37,156 bases of DNA, taken from Paracoccaceae bacterium (GTDB taxonomy: Bacteria > Pseudomonadota > Alphaproteobacteria > Rhodobacterales > Rhodobacteraceae). Location: the NCBI GenBank assembly GCA_007131685.1, contig SLQD01000139.1:1-37156 (forward strand), given 5' to 3'. This document shows positions 1-7,534 of the stretch, piece after piece (the stretch's first letter is position 1; the number at the start of each line of letters is the position of its first letter). A program made the translations under genes and the position numbers. The notes below the pieces were generated by a model. The model made no database searches. It was not told the origin of the DNA and saw only the letters and a program-made list of their open reading frames with translations.

Positions 1-636
1 GCGAGCCAGGATCTCGACCTGCGCGGGGCGGGCAACATCCTCGGCGAGGAGCAGTCGGGCCATATCCGCGAGGTCGGGCACGAACTCTACCAGTCGATGC
101 TCGAGGAGACGATCGCGAAGATCAAGGCGGGCGAGGCCGAGGGGCTCGCGCAGACCGACGAGCAATGGGCGCCGCAGATCAATCTCGGCGTGCCGGTGCT
201 GATCCCCGAGGACTACGTGCCCGATCTCGATGTGCGGCTGGGCCTCTACCGCCGGCTCTCGGCGCTGACGACGAAGGTCGAGCTCGAGGGCTTCGCCGCA
301 GAGCTGATCGACCGCTTCGGGGCGCTGCCGAAGGAGGTCAACACGCTCCTGCTGGTGATCCGCATCAAGGCGATGTGCAAGCGTGCCGGAATCGCGCGGC
401 TCGATGCCGGGCCCAAGGGCGCGACGATCCAGTTTCACAATGACCGCTTCGCCAACCCCGCCGGGCTCGTGCAGTTCGTGCAGGATCAGGACGGGCTCGC
501 GAAGATCCGCGACAACAAGCTCGTCGTGCGCCGCGACTGGCGCGCGGAAAAGGACAAGATCCGCGGCGCCTTCGCGATCGCGCGCGACCTTGCCGGCCAT
601 GCCGAGGCGGGGGCGGAACGCGCCGCCCCCGCCTGA
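1..636 (+). CDS. mfd: Transcription-repair coupling factor Mfd, C-terminal part (5' end outside the window)
   Basis: The reading frame is open from the first base and ends at TGA 634-636, giving the last 211 residues. Residues 5-20 (DLDLRGAGNILGEEQSG) and the following HIREVGHELYQ are the hallmark of the end of the Mfd helicase module. The rest is the C-terminal TRCF domain that holds Mfd in its autoinhibited state. Mfd is a cytoplasmic ATP-driven translocase that displaces RNA polymerase stalled at DNA lesions and recruits UvrA. The helicase motifs and UvrB-like N-terminus lie upstream of the window. The gene is convergent with the cupin gene, with a gap of 5 bases and no visible terminator between them. 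Confidence 0.96.
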   Translation, partial: ASQDLDLRGAGNILGEEQSGHIREVGHELYQSMLEETIAKIKAGEAEGLAQTDEQWAPQINLGVPVLIPEDYVPDLDVRLGLYRRLSALTTKVELEGFAAELIDRFGALPKEVNTLLLVIRIKAMCKRAGIARLDAGPKGATIQFHNDRFANPAGLVQFVQDQDGLAKIRDNKLVVRRDWRAEKDKIRGAFAIARDLAGHAEAGAERAAPA

Positions 637-641
637 GCCGG

Positions 642-1130
642 TCAGCGCGCGCGCATCAGTTCGATGCCGCTGGCCTTGGCGGCTGCGAGCAGCGCGGGCA
701 GCGCCGGGCCCTCGGCGGGCGGCTCGGCGGCGATGTCGTCGATCGGGGTGCCGATGGCGTCGAGGAAGGCCTCGTGCAGCCCGCCGGGCCAGTTGAGGAT
801 CAGCATGCGCGCCGGGGCGCGATCGGCGTTGCGAAAGGCGTGCACGGTGCCGCGCGGGATCTGCACGAAGCTGCGCGGCCCGCGGGTGACGCGCGCATCG
901 CCGATGCGGAATTCGTAGCGCCCCTTGAGCACGAAGAAGGCCTCGTCGTCGTGCGACTGCAGATGCGGCGGCGTCCCCGCGCCGGGCAGGGTTTCGCATT
1001 CGACGAGGGTGAAGCCGCCACCGGTCATGCCGCTGCGCAGATGAAAGGTGAGGGTGTTCCCCATGACATGGACACGCTGCATGGGCGCCTGCGCCGGCGT
1101 GGCGGGACGAGAGACATCATGGAACGACAT
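642..1130 (-). CDS. Small single-domain cupin protein
   Basis: This 162-residue protein is a single beta-barrel cupin. Cupin motif 1 is seen around residues 52-70, with H56, H60 and E63 as likely metal ligands, and motif 2 around 90-102, with H97 in GTVHAF. The spacing fits a metal-binding cupin, but the family covers dioxygenases, isomerases and sensors, so the substrate cannot be named. The frame stays open upstream to 1223. I chose ATG 1130 because AGGA sits 9 bases before it. It reads leftward, convergent with mfd, and stands alone; the next leftward gene upstream ends at 1251 with its own start far away. Confidence 0.82.
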   Translation of the reverse strand: MSFHDVSRPATPAQAPMQRVHVMGNTLTFHLRSGMTGGGFTLVECETLPGAGTPPHLQSHDDEAFFVLKGRYEFRIGDARVTRGPRSFVQIPRGTVHAFRNADRAPARMLILNWPGGLHEAFLDAIGTPIDDIAAEPPAEGPALPALLAAAKASGIELMRAR

Positions 1131-1250
1131 TTGAAGGGGTCCTGCTACGAACGCCCCCTCTGCGGGAAGCCACGAAAAAAATACGCGGCTGGCGGCTTTC
1201 GGGCAAGCCTGCGCAGAGCGCAAACCCCTGCATGGGCGGAGTTTCGCCGC

Positions 1251-2477
1251 TCAGACGGCGCCCGTCGCGGAGGCCGCGCGCCGGGTCGTGAGCATCAGCG
1301 CACAGGCCAGCGCCGCGCACAGCATCACCCCGGTGACGACAGGGACGAGCGAGCCGTCATAGAGCTGCGCGATCGGGATCGCGATCACCACCGCCAGCAC
1401 CGTCGAGACCGAGCCGACCACCGAGGCCGCGAGTCCCGCGATATGCCCCAGAGGCTCGAGCGCGAGCGCATTGAGATTGCCGAAGGTCAGCCCGACCATG
1501 AAGAAGGCGGTGCACATATAGACGAAATAGAGCGCGAAGTCCCAGGGCGCAGGGGGCCCCGCGAGCACCATCGCGAGCATCAGCAGCGACAGCGCCGTCT
1601 GCGCGGCGAAGGCCGTCGTCGCCAGCCGGCGCATGCCGTATTTCATCACCAGCGTCGCGTTGAGGAGCCCGGATGTGCCCGCCGCGAGCGCGATCCCGGC
1701 GAACCAGAACGGAAAGCTCTCCTGCCGGTCGAAGAGCTCGGCGAAGATCTGCGGCGTGGTGGACAGATGCACGAACATCTGCCCGAAGCCCAGCGACAGC
1801 GCGGCGATATAGGTGACGACGAGGCGCGAGCCGAGCACCTCGCGCAGCGCCGCGCGCAGCGTGTCGGCGCGCAGCGGGCGGCGCTTTTCGGGCGGGTGCG
1901 TCTCGGGCTGGCGCAGCAGCATCCAGCTTGCCGCGACGATGCCGAAGACCACGAAGGCAAGGAACACCGCCCGCCAGCCCGACACCGCGATGATCCCCGC
2001 CCCGATCGCCGGCGCCACTGCCGGCACCAGCACGAAGAGCGTCATCACGAAGGACATCACCCGCGCCATCATCCGCCCCTGGTAGAGATCGCGCACCATG
2101 GCGAGCGTGACGACCCGCGGCGCCGACGCCCCGAGGCCCTGCACGAAGCGCGCCGCGAGCAGCACCTCCAGCGTCTGTGCCCGCGCCGCGACGAGGGCGG
2201 CGCCGCAATAGATCGCGATGCCCACCGCGACGACGCTCTTGCGCCCCAGCGCGTCCGAGATCGGCCCCGCGATCAGCGTGCCGAGCCCCATGCCGAGCAC
2301 GAAGACCGTCACCACGAGCTGCAGCAGGTTGGGCGCCTCGGGGCTGAGCTCGGCGGCCATGACGGGCAGCGCCGGCAGCATCGCATCCACCGAAAACGCG
2401 ATGGTCGAGAACATCAGCGCGAGCAGCGCGACGAATTCGCCGAACCGCAGCGGCCGCGTGGGGGTGGGAATCCTCAT
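1251..2477 (-). CDS. Bcr/CflA-type multidrug efflux MFS transporter
   Basis: This 408-residue inner-membrane protein has about 12 hydrophobic segments and the drug:H+ antiporter-1 layout. The loop between TM2 and TM3 carries the MFS motif A-like stretch GPISDALGRKSVV, and a TM4 region with ARFVQGLGASAPRV follows, as in Bcr/CflA proteins. It probably exports small drugs or metabolites using the proton gradient. The ATG at 2477 overlaps the stop of the FrnE-like gene by four bases (ATGA), so the two are translationally coupled. It is the last gene of a four-gene leftward operon that starts with a peptide-binding protein. The exported substrate cannot be told from the sequence. Confidence 0.88.
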   Translation of the reverse strand: MRIPTPTRPLRFGEFVALLALMFSTIAFSVDAMLPALPVMAAELSPEAPNLLQLVVTVFVLGMGLGTLIAGPISDALGRKSVVAVGIAIYCGAALVAARAQTLEVLLAARFVQGLGASAPRVVTLAMVRDLYQGRMMARVMSFVMTLFVLVPAVAPAIGAGIIAVSGWRAVFLAFVVFGIVAASWMLLRQPETHPPEKRRPLRADTLRAALREVLGSRLVVTYIAALSLGFGQMFVHLSTTPQIFAELFDRQESFPFWFAGIALAAGTSGLLNATLVMKYGMRRLATTAFAAQTALSLLMLAMVLAGPPAPWDFALYFVYMCTAFFMVGLTFGNLNALALEPLGHIAGLAASVVGSVSTVLAVVIAIPIAQLYDGSLVPVVTGVMLCAALACALMLTTRRAASATGAV

Positions 2478-3112
2478 TCGGCCAGCTTCGCGGCGATCTC
2501 GTCGATGGCTTCGATCCACAGATCGGTGGGCTGCGCGCCGGGCAGGACGTGCTGGTTGGCGACGATGAAGGTGGGCACGCCGGTGATGCCGCGTTCACGG
2601 GCATGGGCGTCGCGCGTGCGGATCGCCTCGATATCGGCGTCCGAGTCGAGCAGCCGGCGGGTGACGTCGCGGTCGAGCCCGGCGCGGCTGCCGAGTTCGG
2701 CGAGCACGTCGCGATCGCCGATATCGCGGCCTTCGCGGAAATAGGCGCGAAACAGCGTGGCCACGGCGGCGGTCTGCCCGCCCTCGAGCCCGGTCCAGTG
2801 GATCAGGCGGTGCGCGTCGAGCGTGTTGGGCGTGCGCTCGATGGCCGCCCAGTCGATCTCGAGCCCGGCCTCGCGCGCGGCCGCATCGATGCGCGCATAC
2901 ACCTCGGCGGCGGCTGCCTTGCCGCCGAACTTGGCCTCGAGATAGTCGCGCCGGCCCATGCCCCCGGGCGGCATCTCGGGGTTGAGCTGGAAGGGGTGCC
3001 ACTCGATGGTGAAGGGATGCCCGGGCCGGGCCTCGAGGGCGCGGTCGAGCTGCGCCTTGCCGATATGGCACCACGGGCAGACCGGGTCGGAGAAGATGTC
3101 AAGCCGGATCAT
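2474..3112 (-). CDS. DsbA-family oxidoreductase of the FrnE type
   Basis: This 212-residue protein begins with a thioredoxin fold strand and the active site CPWC (C12, C15) in SDPVCPWCHIGK, typical of the FrnE/2-hydroxychromene isomerase branch of DsbA-like proteins. A helical insert follows, and the cis-proline loop GVPTFIV lies near residue 185. There is no signal peptide, so it should act in the cytoplasm as a thiol-disulfide oxidoreductase or isomerase. The frame is open far upstream, but ATG 3112 is the only start that matches the family N-terminus. It overlaps the end of the acyl-CoA ligase gene by 14 bases and the Bcr-like gene by 4, so all three are probably co-translated. Confidence 0.9.
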   Translation of the reverse strand: MIRLDIFSDPVCPWCHIGKAQLDRALEARPGHPFTIEWHPFQLNPEMPPGGMGRRDYLEAKFGGKAAAAEVYARIDAAAREAGLEIDWAAIERTPNTLDAHRLIHWTGLEGGQTAAVATLFRAYFREGRDIGDRDVLAELGSRAGLDRDVTRRLLDSDADIEAIRTRDAHARERGITGVPTFIVANQHVLPGAQPTDLWIEAIDEIAAKLAE

Positions 3113-4631
3113 GCTGTGCCTCCCACTGTGCGCGCAGCGTCCGGCGCAGGAGCTTGTTGTTGGCCCCCCGCGGCAGGGCGGGCACGCGGATGAAGCGGCG
3201 CGGCTGCTTGTAGCGGGCGAGATGGGCAGCGGCGTGGGCGGCGAGGGCGGCCTCGCCGGGATCAACTGCGGCGACGTAGAAGGCGGCGATGATCGTCGCG
3301 TCGCGCTTGACGGCGATTTCGCAAACGGCGCTTTCGGCAATGTTCGGGTGCGCGTTGAGCGCCCCCTCCACCTCGAGCGGCGAGACCCGGAAGCCGCCGG
3401 CGTTCATCATGTCGTCATCGCGCCCGAGATAGCGCACCGCGCCGTCCGCCGCCATCGTCACCGCATCGCCGGTCAGGAACCAGCCCCGTGCGAACTTCGC
3501 CGCGGTCGCCTCGGGGGCGCCGAGATAGCCCAGAAACAACCCCGGATCGTCGGCGGACACGGCGAGGATGCCTTCGCGGCCATGCGGCACGGGGCGGCCA
3601 TCCGGGTCGAGGACGGCGATGCGGCGCCCGCTTTGCGGGTATCCGAGGCTGCCGGGCGGTCCCGGGCGCGCGGGGCTTTGGGAGATGAAGGTGGAGCATT
3701 CCGACATGCCGAGCGCCTCGAACACGGGCCGGCCGGTCGCCGCCTCCCATGCGGCGCGGGTGGTCTCGGGCAGTTTCTCGCCGGCCGAGAGCCCGTGGCG
3801 CAGCCGGGGCAGGTCGAGCTCCTCCGATGACTTCAGCATCTGGCGGTAAACGCCCGGTGCCGCGGCAAAAATCGTCACATCGAAGCGGCGCATGAGGAGC
3901 GGGAGCTGCGCCGGGGTGACCCCCTCACCGGGGATGAGCGCGCTCAGCCCCGCCGCCCACGGGTCCATCAGCCCGGTGCCCAGCGTGTAGGTCCAGTTGA
4001 ATGCGCCGGCATGCAGGATGCGGTCGCCGTCCTCGAGCCCGTACCAGTCCCGCCACATCATGCGCCGGGCCCAGACCGCGCGATGTGCATGCATGACAGC
4101 GCGCGGGGCGCCCGAGCTGCCCGAGGTGAAGATGATGTAGGCGAGCCGGTCCGCCGGCCCCGTTTCCCAGTCGCAGGGGGCGGCGTCGCGCATCGTGCGC
4201 AGCGCGCCGGTGTCGAGGACGGGGCAGGGCGCGGGATCGGGCAGGGCGATGCCGGGACCGGCGATGATCGCCGCCGGCTCGATGATCGCGGCGAGCTTGC
4301 CGGCCTCGCCCGCTGTCAGCCCGGCCGCCGTGGGCACCGGCACCAGCCCCGCGGCGATGGCGCCAAGATAGGCGATCGGGAAATCCACCGTGTTGCCGAG
4401 CCGCAGGAGGATCCTGTCGCCGGGCGCCAGCCCGCTTGCGCGCAGCCCCGCGCCGGTGCCGCGCACCGCGGCCTCGAGCTGGCCGTAGCTCCAGCGTTCG
4501 ACGCCGTCGGGGCGCAGGATGCGCAGCGCGATGCGCTCGGGGTGCCGCGCCGCCGGGGCGAGCACTTGCGCGGCCATGTTGAACGGTTCGGGGCAGGGCG
4601 CGGGCGGGCCGGTATCGCGGATCGAAGCCAT
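3099..4631 (-). CDS. AMP-forming acyl-CoA ligase, benzoate-CoA ligase-like
   Basis: This 510-residue protein belongs to the ANL superfamily, which activates a carboxylate with ATP and passes it to CoA. The P-loop FTSGSSGAPRAVMH is at residues 168-181; here R177 replaces the usual lysine. Further motifs are GMSECSTF (A5), WFLTGD (A7), YLGRDDDMMNAGGFRVSP (A8, hinge) and the C-terminal NNKLLRR with the catalytic lysine. The pattern HAGAFNWTYTLGTG around the middle resembles aryl or short-chain acyl-CoA ligases, but the acid cannot be named. The gene starts 47 bases after the YejA-like binding protein and runs into the FrnE-like gene, which suggests uptake and activation of an imported compound. 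That link is inference. Confidence 0.88.
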   Translation of the reverse strand: MASIRDTGPPAPCPEPFNMAAQVLAPAARHPERIALRILRPDGVERWSYGQLEAAVRGTGAGLRASGLAPGDRILLRLGNTVDFPIAYLGAIAAGLVPVPTAAGLTAGEAGKLAAIIEPAAIIAGPGIALPDPAPCPVLDTGALRTMRDAAPCDWETGPADRLAYIIFTSGSSGAPRAVMHAHRAVWARRMMWRDWYGLEDGDRILHAGAFNWTYTLGTGLMDPWAAGLSALIPGEGVTPAQLPLLMRRFDVTIFAAAPGVYRQMLKSSEELDLPRLRHGLSAGEKLPETTRAAWEAATGRPVFEALGMSECSTFISQSPARPGPPGSLGYPQSGRRIAVLDPDGRPVPHGREGILAVSADDPGLFLGYLGAPEATAAKFARGWFLTGDAVTMAADGAVRYLGRDDDMMNAGGFRVSPLEVEGALNAHPNIAESAVCEIAVKRDATIIAAFYVAAVDPGEAALAAHAAAHLARYKQPRRFIRVPALPRGANNKLLRRTLRAQWEAQHDPA

Positions 4632-4657
4632 GCCTTCGTGCTACGCCGCGGCCCCGC

Positions 4658-4675
4658 CCGGCGCAAGGGCGCCGG
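4658..4675 (-). other. Hairpin just after the stop of the YejA-like binding protein
   Basis: Read leftward, CCGGCGC and GCGCCGG form a perfect 7-bp stem with a CCTT loop. It starts three bases after the TAA of the binding-protein gene and lies before the acyl-CoA ligase gene. There is no U-tract, so it is more likely a processing or 3'-end-protecting structure than a full terminator. Similar structures follow the other three binding-protein genes in this window. Confidence 0.6.
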
Positions 4676-4678
4676 TCA

Positions 4679-6502
4679 TTACTCGGACCACCAGAGCTCG
4701 GGCTGAAAGCCGATCCAGTCCCCGTAGATCGGCAGGCGATCGGGATACTGCAGCCGGCTCCTGTGGGCGATGCGCGAGACATCGGAATACCAGAACGGGA
4801 TCACGTAGCGTCCCGTGGAGAGCGCCCGGTCGAGCGCGCGCGTCGCGGCGACGAATTCCTCATGCGAGTCGGTGGTCAGCATCCGGTCGATCATGGCGTC
4901 GATGGCCGGCGACTCGACGCCCATCCAGTTGCGCGAGCCGGGCTGGTCGGCGGCCTCCGAGCCCCAGTACTGGCGCTGCTCGTTGCCGGGGCTGAGCGAG
5001 AGCGAGCGGGTGTAGCGGGTCATGTCGAAATCGAAATTGTTGGTGCGCTCGCGCAGTTGCGCGCTGTCGATGACATTGACGCGCGCCTCGATGCCGAGCC
5101 GCCTGAGCGCCTCGACATAGGCATTGGCCACGGCCTGGGTGTCGCGCGCGCCCTGTGACAGCAGGATCTCGAAGCGAAAGGCCCGCCCGTCCGCATCGCG
5201 CAGCACCCCGTCCTCGACGCGCCAGCCCGCCGCCTCGAGCAGCGCCATCGCCCGACGCATATTGGCGCGGTTGCCCTCGCTGCCATCGGAGGCGGGCAAG
5301 GTGTAGCCGTCGAGCGCGCCGGGTTTGAGCGCATCTGCGAAGGGGTCGAGCAGCTCGCGCACGCGGCCCTCGGCGGGGCCGTCGCGCATGCCGAGCTCGG
5401 AGTTCGAGAAATAGGAGGTGATGCGCGGCTCGGCCCCGTCATTGACGATCTTGTTGATGAACTCGAAGTTGAAGGCGAGGATGAGCGCCTCGCGCACGCG
5501 CCAGTCGCTGAAGCGGTCGCGCCGGGTGTTGAAGACGAAGCCGGTGATGCCCGAGGGGCGCTCGTGCTCGATCTCGGACTTGACCACCTCGCCCTCGCGC
5601 AACGCCGGGAAATCGTAGCGCCGCTGCCAGCGCACCGGGCTCGACTCGCGGTAGGTGTCGAGATTGCCGGCGGTGAAGGCCTCGAAGATCACGTTGCCGT
5701 CGGCGAAATACTCGTAGCGGATCTCGTCGAGATTGTGCTGGCCGCGATTGAAGGGCAGGTCTGCGCCCCACCAGTCCGGGTTCTTCTCGAAGGCGACATG
5801 GCGGCCGGGCTCGAAGTCGCCCACCACATAGGGGCCGGACCCGATCACCGGGTCGAGGCCGGAGCGGGCGAAGTCGCGCGCCTCGAACTGCGCCTTCTGC
5901 AGGATCGGGCGCAGCCCGAGGATCAGCGGCAGCTCGCGGTCCTGCTCGCGGAAGGTGAAGCGCACCGAGCGCGGGCCGGTGCGCTCCATCGTCTCGATAT
6001 TGGCCCAGGCGCCGTGATAGCGCGGATGGCCGTCGGTCCCGAGTGTTTCGAAGGACCATTTCACATCCTCGATCGTGACCGGGCTGCCATCGGAGAAGCG
6101 CGCCTCCTCGCGCAGGGTGAACTCGACGAAATCGCGCGCGTCGTTGGTCTTCACCGACTCGGCGAGCAGGCCATAGAGCGTGAACGGTTCGTCGTAGCTG
6201 CGCCCCATCAGGCTTTCGACGGTGAGCGAGCTCTGCGCCCAGGGCGCCGTTCCGGCGAGGATGAAGGGGTTGAGCGAATCGAATCCCCCCGACTCGCCGA
6301 ACACGATCCGCCCGCCCTGCGGCGCGTCCGCGTTGGCATGGGGCAGGGATTCGAAATCGGGCGGCAGCTCCGGCGCTCCATACATCGCGATGCCGTGCTC
6401 GCCCGCCAGTGTGGCCCCGGCCCCCGCCGCGGCGAGCGCAAGGGCCTTGAAAACAAGGATCGAGCGCGGCTTTACCGCGCGGAACAGGGGGGGTGCGTGC
6501 AA
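4679..6502 (-). CDS. YejA-like periplasmic oligopeptide-binding protein (orphan)
   Basis: This 607-residue family-5 solute-binding protein matches YejA in length and N-terminal signature (EHGIAMYGAPELPPDF, then APQGGRIVFGESGGFDSLNPF). A Sec signal peptide spans residues 1-33, with a charged KPRS start, a hydrophobic ALALAAAGAGA core and probable cleavage after TLA. It would capture peptides or related compounds in the periplasm for an ABC importer. No YejB/E/F permease or ATPase genes adjoin it, so its partners must be encoded elsewhere. The start is TTG at 6502, supported by GAGG eight bases upstream; no better ATG exists at the signal peptide. It heads the operon with the acyl-CoA ligase, FrnE-like and Bcr-like genes. 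Confidence 0.88.
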   Translation of the reverse strand: MHAPPLFRAVKPRSILVFKALALAAAGAGATLAGEHGIAMYGAPELPPDFESLPHANADAPQGGRIVFGESGGFDSLNPFILAGTAPWAQSSLTVESLMGRSYDEPFTLYGLLAESVKTNDARDFVEFTLREEARFSDGSPVTIEDVKWSFETLGTDGHPRYHGAWANIETMERTGPRSVRFTFREQDRELPLILGLRPILQKAQFEARDFARSGLDPVIGSGPYVVGDFEPGRHVAFEKNPDWWGADLPFNRGQHNLDEIRYEYFADGNVIFEAFTAGNLDTYRESSPVRWQRRYDFPALREGEVVKSEIEHERPSGITGFVFNTRRDRFSDWRVREALILAFNFEFINKIVNDGAEPRITSYFSNSELGMRDGPAEGRVRELLDPFADALKPGALDGYTLPASDGSEGNRANMRRAMALLEAAGWRVEDGVLRDADGRAFRFEILLSQGARDTQAVANAYVEALRRLGIEARVNVIDSAQLRERTNNFDFDMTRYTRSLSLSPGNEQRQYWGSEAADQPGSRNWMGVESPAIDAMIDRMLTTDSHEEFVAATRALDRALSTGRYVIPFWYSDVSRIAHRSRLQYPDRLPIYGDWIGFQPELWWSE

Positions 6503-6526
6503 GCTCGGGACCTCGCGTTCTTGTGG

Positions 6527-6555
6527 AGATTATTCGCCCAACCCGATGGTTTCAA
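6527..6555 (-). promoter_or_regulatory. Sigma-70-type promoter of the YejA-like operon
   Basis: Read leftward, TTGAAA (6555-6550), a 17-base spacer and TAATCT (6532-6527) make a good housekeeping promoter. Transcription would start near 6520, giving a leader of about 18 bases with the GAGG ribosome site before the TTG start. It is back to back with the promoter of the small RNA, and the two -35 boxes are only 10 bases apart. Confidence 0.6.
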
Positions 6556-6569
6556 ACTTTTTGGGTTGG
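6538..6569. promoter_or_regulatory. Inverted repeat spanning the divergent promoters
   Basis: CCAACCC (6538-6544) and GGGTTGG (6563-6569) are perfect 7-base inverted half-sites separated by 18 bases. One lies in the spacer of the leftward promoter and the other overlaps the -35 box of the rightward one. The spacing is about two and a half helical turns between centres. This fits a dimeric regulator controlling both transcripts, but no regulator is identified. Confidence 0.4.
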
Positions 6570-6594
6570 ACAGCCGCTCAAGAATCCGTATAAG
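6566..6594 (+). promoter_or_regulatory. Sigma-70-type promoter of the candidate small RNA
   Basis: TTGGAC (6566-6571), a 17-base spacer and TATAAG (6589-6594) form one of the best promoter matches in the window. The start of transcription should be near 6601. The dyad AGTGA-C-TCACT (6593-6603) overlaps the -10 edge and the expected start, and might be an operator. Confidence 0.6.
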
Positions 6595-6600
6595 TGACTC

Positions 6601-6678
6601 ACTGCTCGATAGGTTTCTTGCCTGTATGAAACCTGCCTCAATGACTGGACGTCCGCCTTGTGCGGACGTCTTTTTTTT
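6601..6678 (+). ncRNA. Candidate small RNA of about 78 nt (or terminated leader of bdhA)
   Basis: A strong promoter places the 5' end near 6601 and a perfect intrinsic terminator ends the RNA at about 6678. The first part folds as AGGTTTC (6611-6617), a 10-base loop TTGCCTGTAT, and GAAACCT (6628-6634), a perfect 7-bp stem. A short single-stranded linker GCCTCAATGACTG follows, and then the terminator hairpin. The layout of two hairpins with a linker and U8 tail is typical of a trans-acting small RNA. I do not recognise its family. The alternative is a prematurely terminated leader of bdhA, which starts 80 bases downstream. I see no sequence able to form an antiterminator, so a free-standing RNA seems likelier. 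Confidence 0.55.
6648..6678 (+). terminator. Intrinsic terminator with perfect 9-bp stem and T8
   Basis: GACGTCCGC (6648-6656), loop CTTGT, GCGGACGTC (6662-6670), followed directly by eight T residues. This is a textbook factor-independent terminator on the plus strand. No protein gene lies upstream on this strand for more than 5.9 kb (since mfd), so it must end the short transcript that starts near 6601. Confidence 0.88.
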
Positions 6679-6758
6679 CTTGCAGTTGCAGCATCGTGAC
6701 GGGGCTGGATTTCGCGCGCGCAGAATATATTGTCGTCGCGGAACAAGGAGGAGGCACC

Positions 6759-7532
6759 ATGTCACTCGCAGGCAAGACCGCCATCGTCACCGGATCGACC
6801 TCGGGCATCGGACTGGGTATCGCGAAGGAACTCGCCCGCGCCGGGGCGTCCGTCGTTCTCAATTCCTTTACCGACAGCGGCGAGGATCATGCAACCGCCC
6901 GGGCGGTCGCGGACGAACACGGTGTCGCGGCGCGCTACGTCTCGGCGGACATGTCTGACCCGGAGGCCTGCCGCGCACTCGTCGAGCGGGCCGGGGCCTG
7001 CGACATTCTCGTCAACAATGCGGGTATTCAGCATGTCGCGCGGATCGAGGAATTCCCGCCCGCGAAATGGGATGCGATCATCGCGATCAATCTGAGTTCG
7101 GCCTTCCACACGACCGCGGCGGCGCTGCCGGGGATGAAGGCGGCGGGCTGGGGCCGGGTGCTCAACATCTCTTCGGCGCACGGGCTGACGGCCTCGCCCT
7201 ACAAGGCCGCCTATGTCGCCGCCAAGCACGGCATCGTGGGGCTGACCAAGACCACCGCGCTCGAAGTGGCCGGGCAGGGCATCACCGCGAACGCGATCTG
7301 CCCGGGCTATGTCCTCACCCCGATCGTCGAGTCGCAGATCCCCGACCAGATGAAGACCCACAACATGGACCGCGAGACCGTCATCAAGGAGGTCATGCTC
7401 GCGCGCCAGCCCTCGGGCGAGTTCGCCACCACCGAGCAGGTGGGCGGCACGGCGGTGTTCCTGTGCTCGGACGCGGCGGCGCAGATCACCGGCACCACGA
7501 TCAGCGTCGATGGCGGCTGGACGGCGCTCTGA
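6759..7532 (+). CDS. bdhA: D-3-hydroxybutyrate dehydrogenase
   Basis: This 257-residue short-chain dehydrogenase interconverts D-3-hydroxybutyrate and acetoacetate with NAD+, a cytoplasmic step of polyhydroxybutyrate and ketone-body use. The cofactor motif TGSTSGIG is at residues 11-18 and NNAG at 86-89. The catalytic residues are S139, Y152 and K156 (YVAAK). The segment HGLTASPYKAAYVAAKHG, the QMKTHNM/LARQPSGEF lid region and the length match bdhA rather than general FabG-type reductases. ATG 6759 has AAGGAGGAGG upstream. The frame is open upstream to 6660, but that part runs through the terminator stem end and is not coding. The patatin gene follows two bases after the stop, so the two form an operon. 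Confidence 0.92.
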   Translation: MSLAGKTAIVTGSTSGIGLGIAKELARAGASVVLNSFTDSGEDHATARAVADEHGVAARYVSADMSDPEACRALVERAGACDILVNNAGIQHVARIEEFPPAKWDAIIAINLSSAFHTTAAALPGMKAAGWGRVLNISSAHGLTASPYKAAYVAAKHGIVGLTKTTALEVAGQGITANAICPGYVLTPIVESQIPDQMKTHNMDRETVIKEVMLARQPSGEFATTEQVGGTAVFLCSDAAAQITGTTISVDGGWTAL

Positions 7533-7534
7533 GC

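Noticed and set aside
774-2744. A plus-strand open frame of 656 codons opposite the cupin and Bcr-like genes
   Set aside because: The composition is dominated by Arg, His and Glu and mirrors the opposite-strand membrane protein; no start signal or domain is present.
6626-6758. Upstream in-frame extension of bdhA and a small open frame within the small RNA
   Set aside because: Both would have to be translated through the perfect terminator stem and T8 run. bdhA has an excellent ribosome site at ATG 6759.
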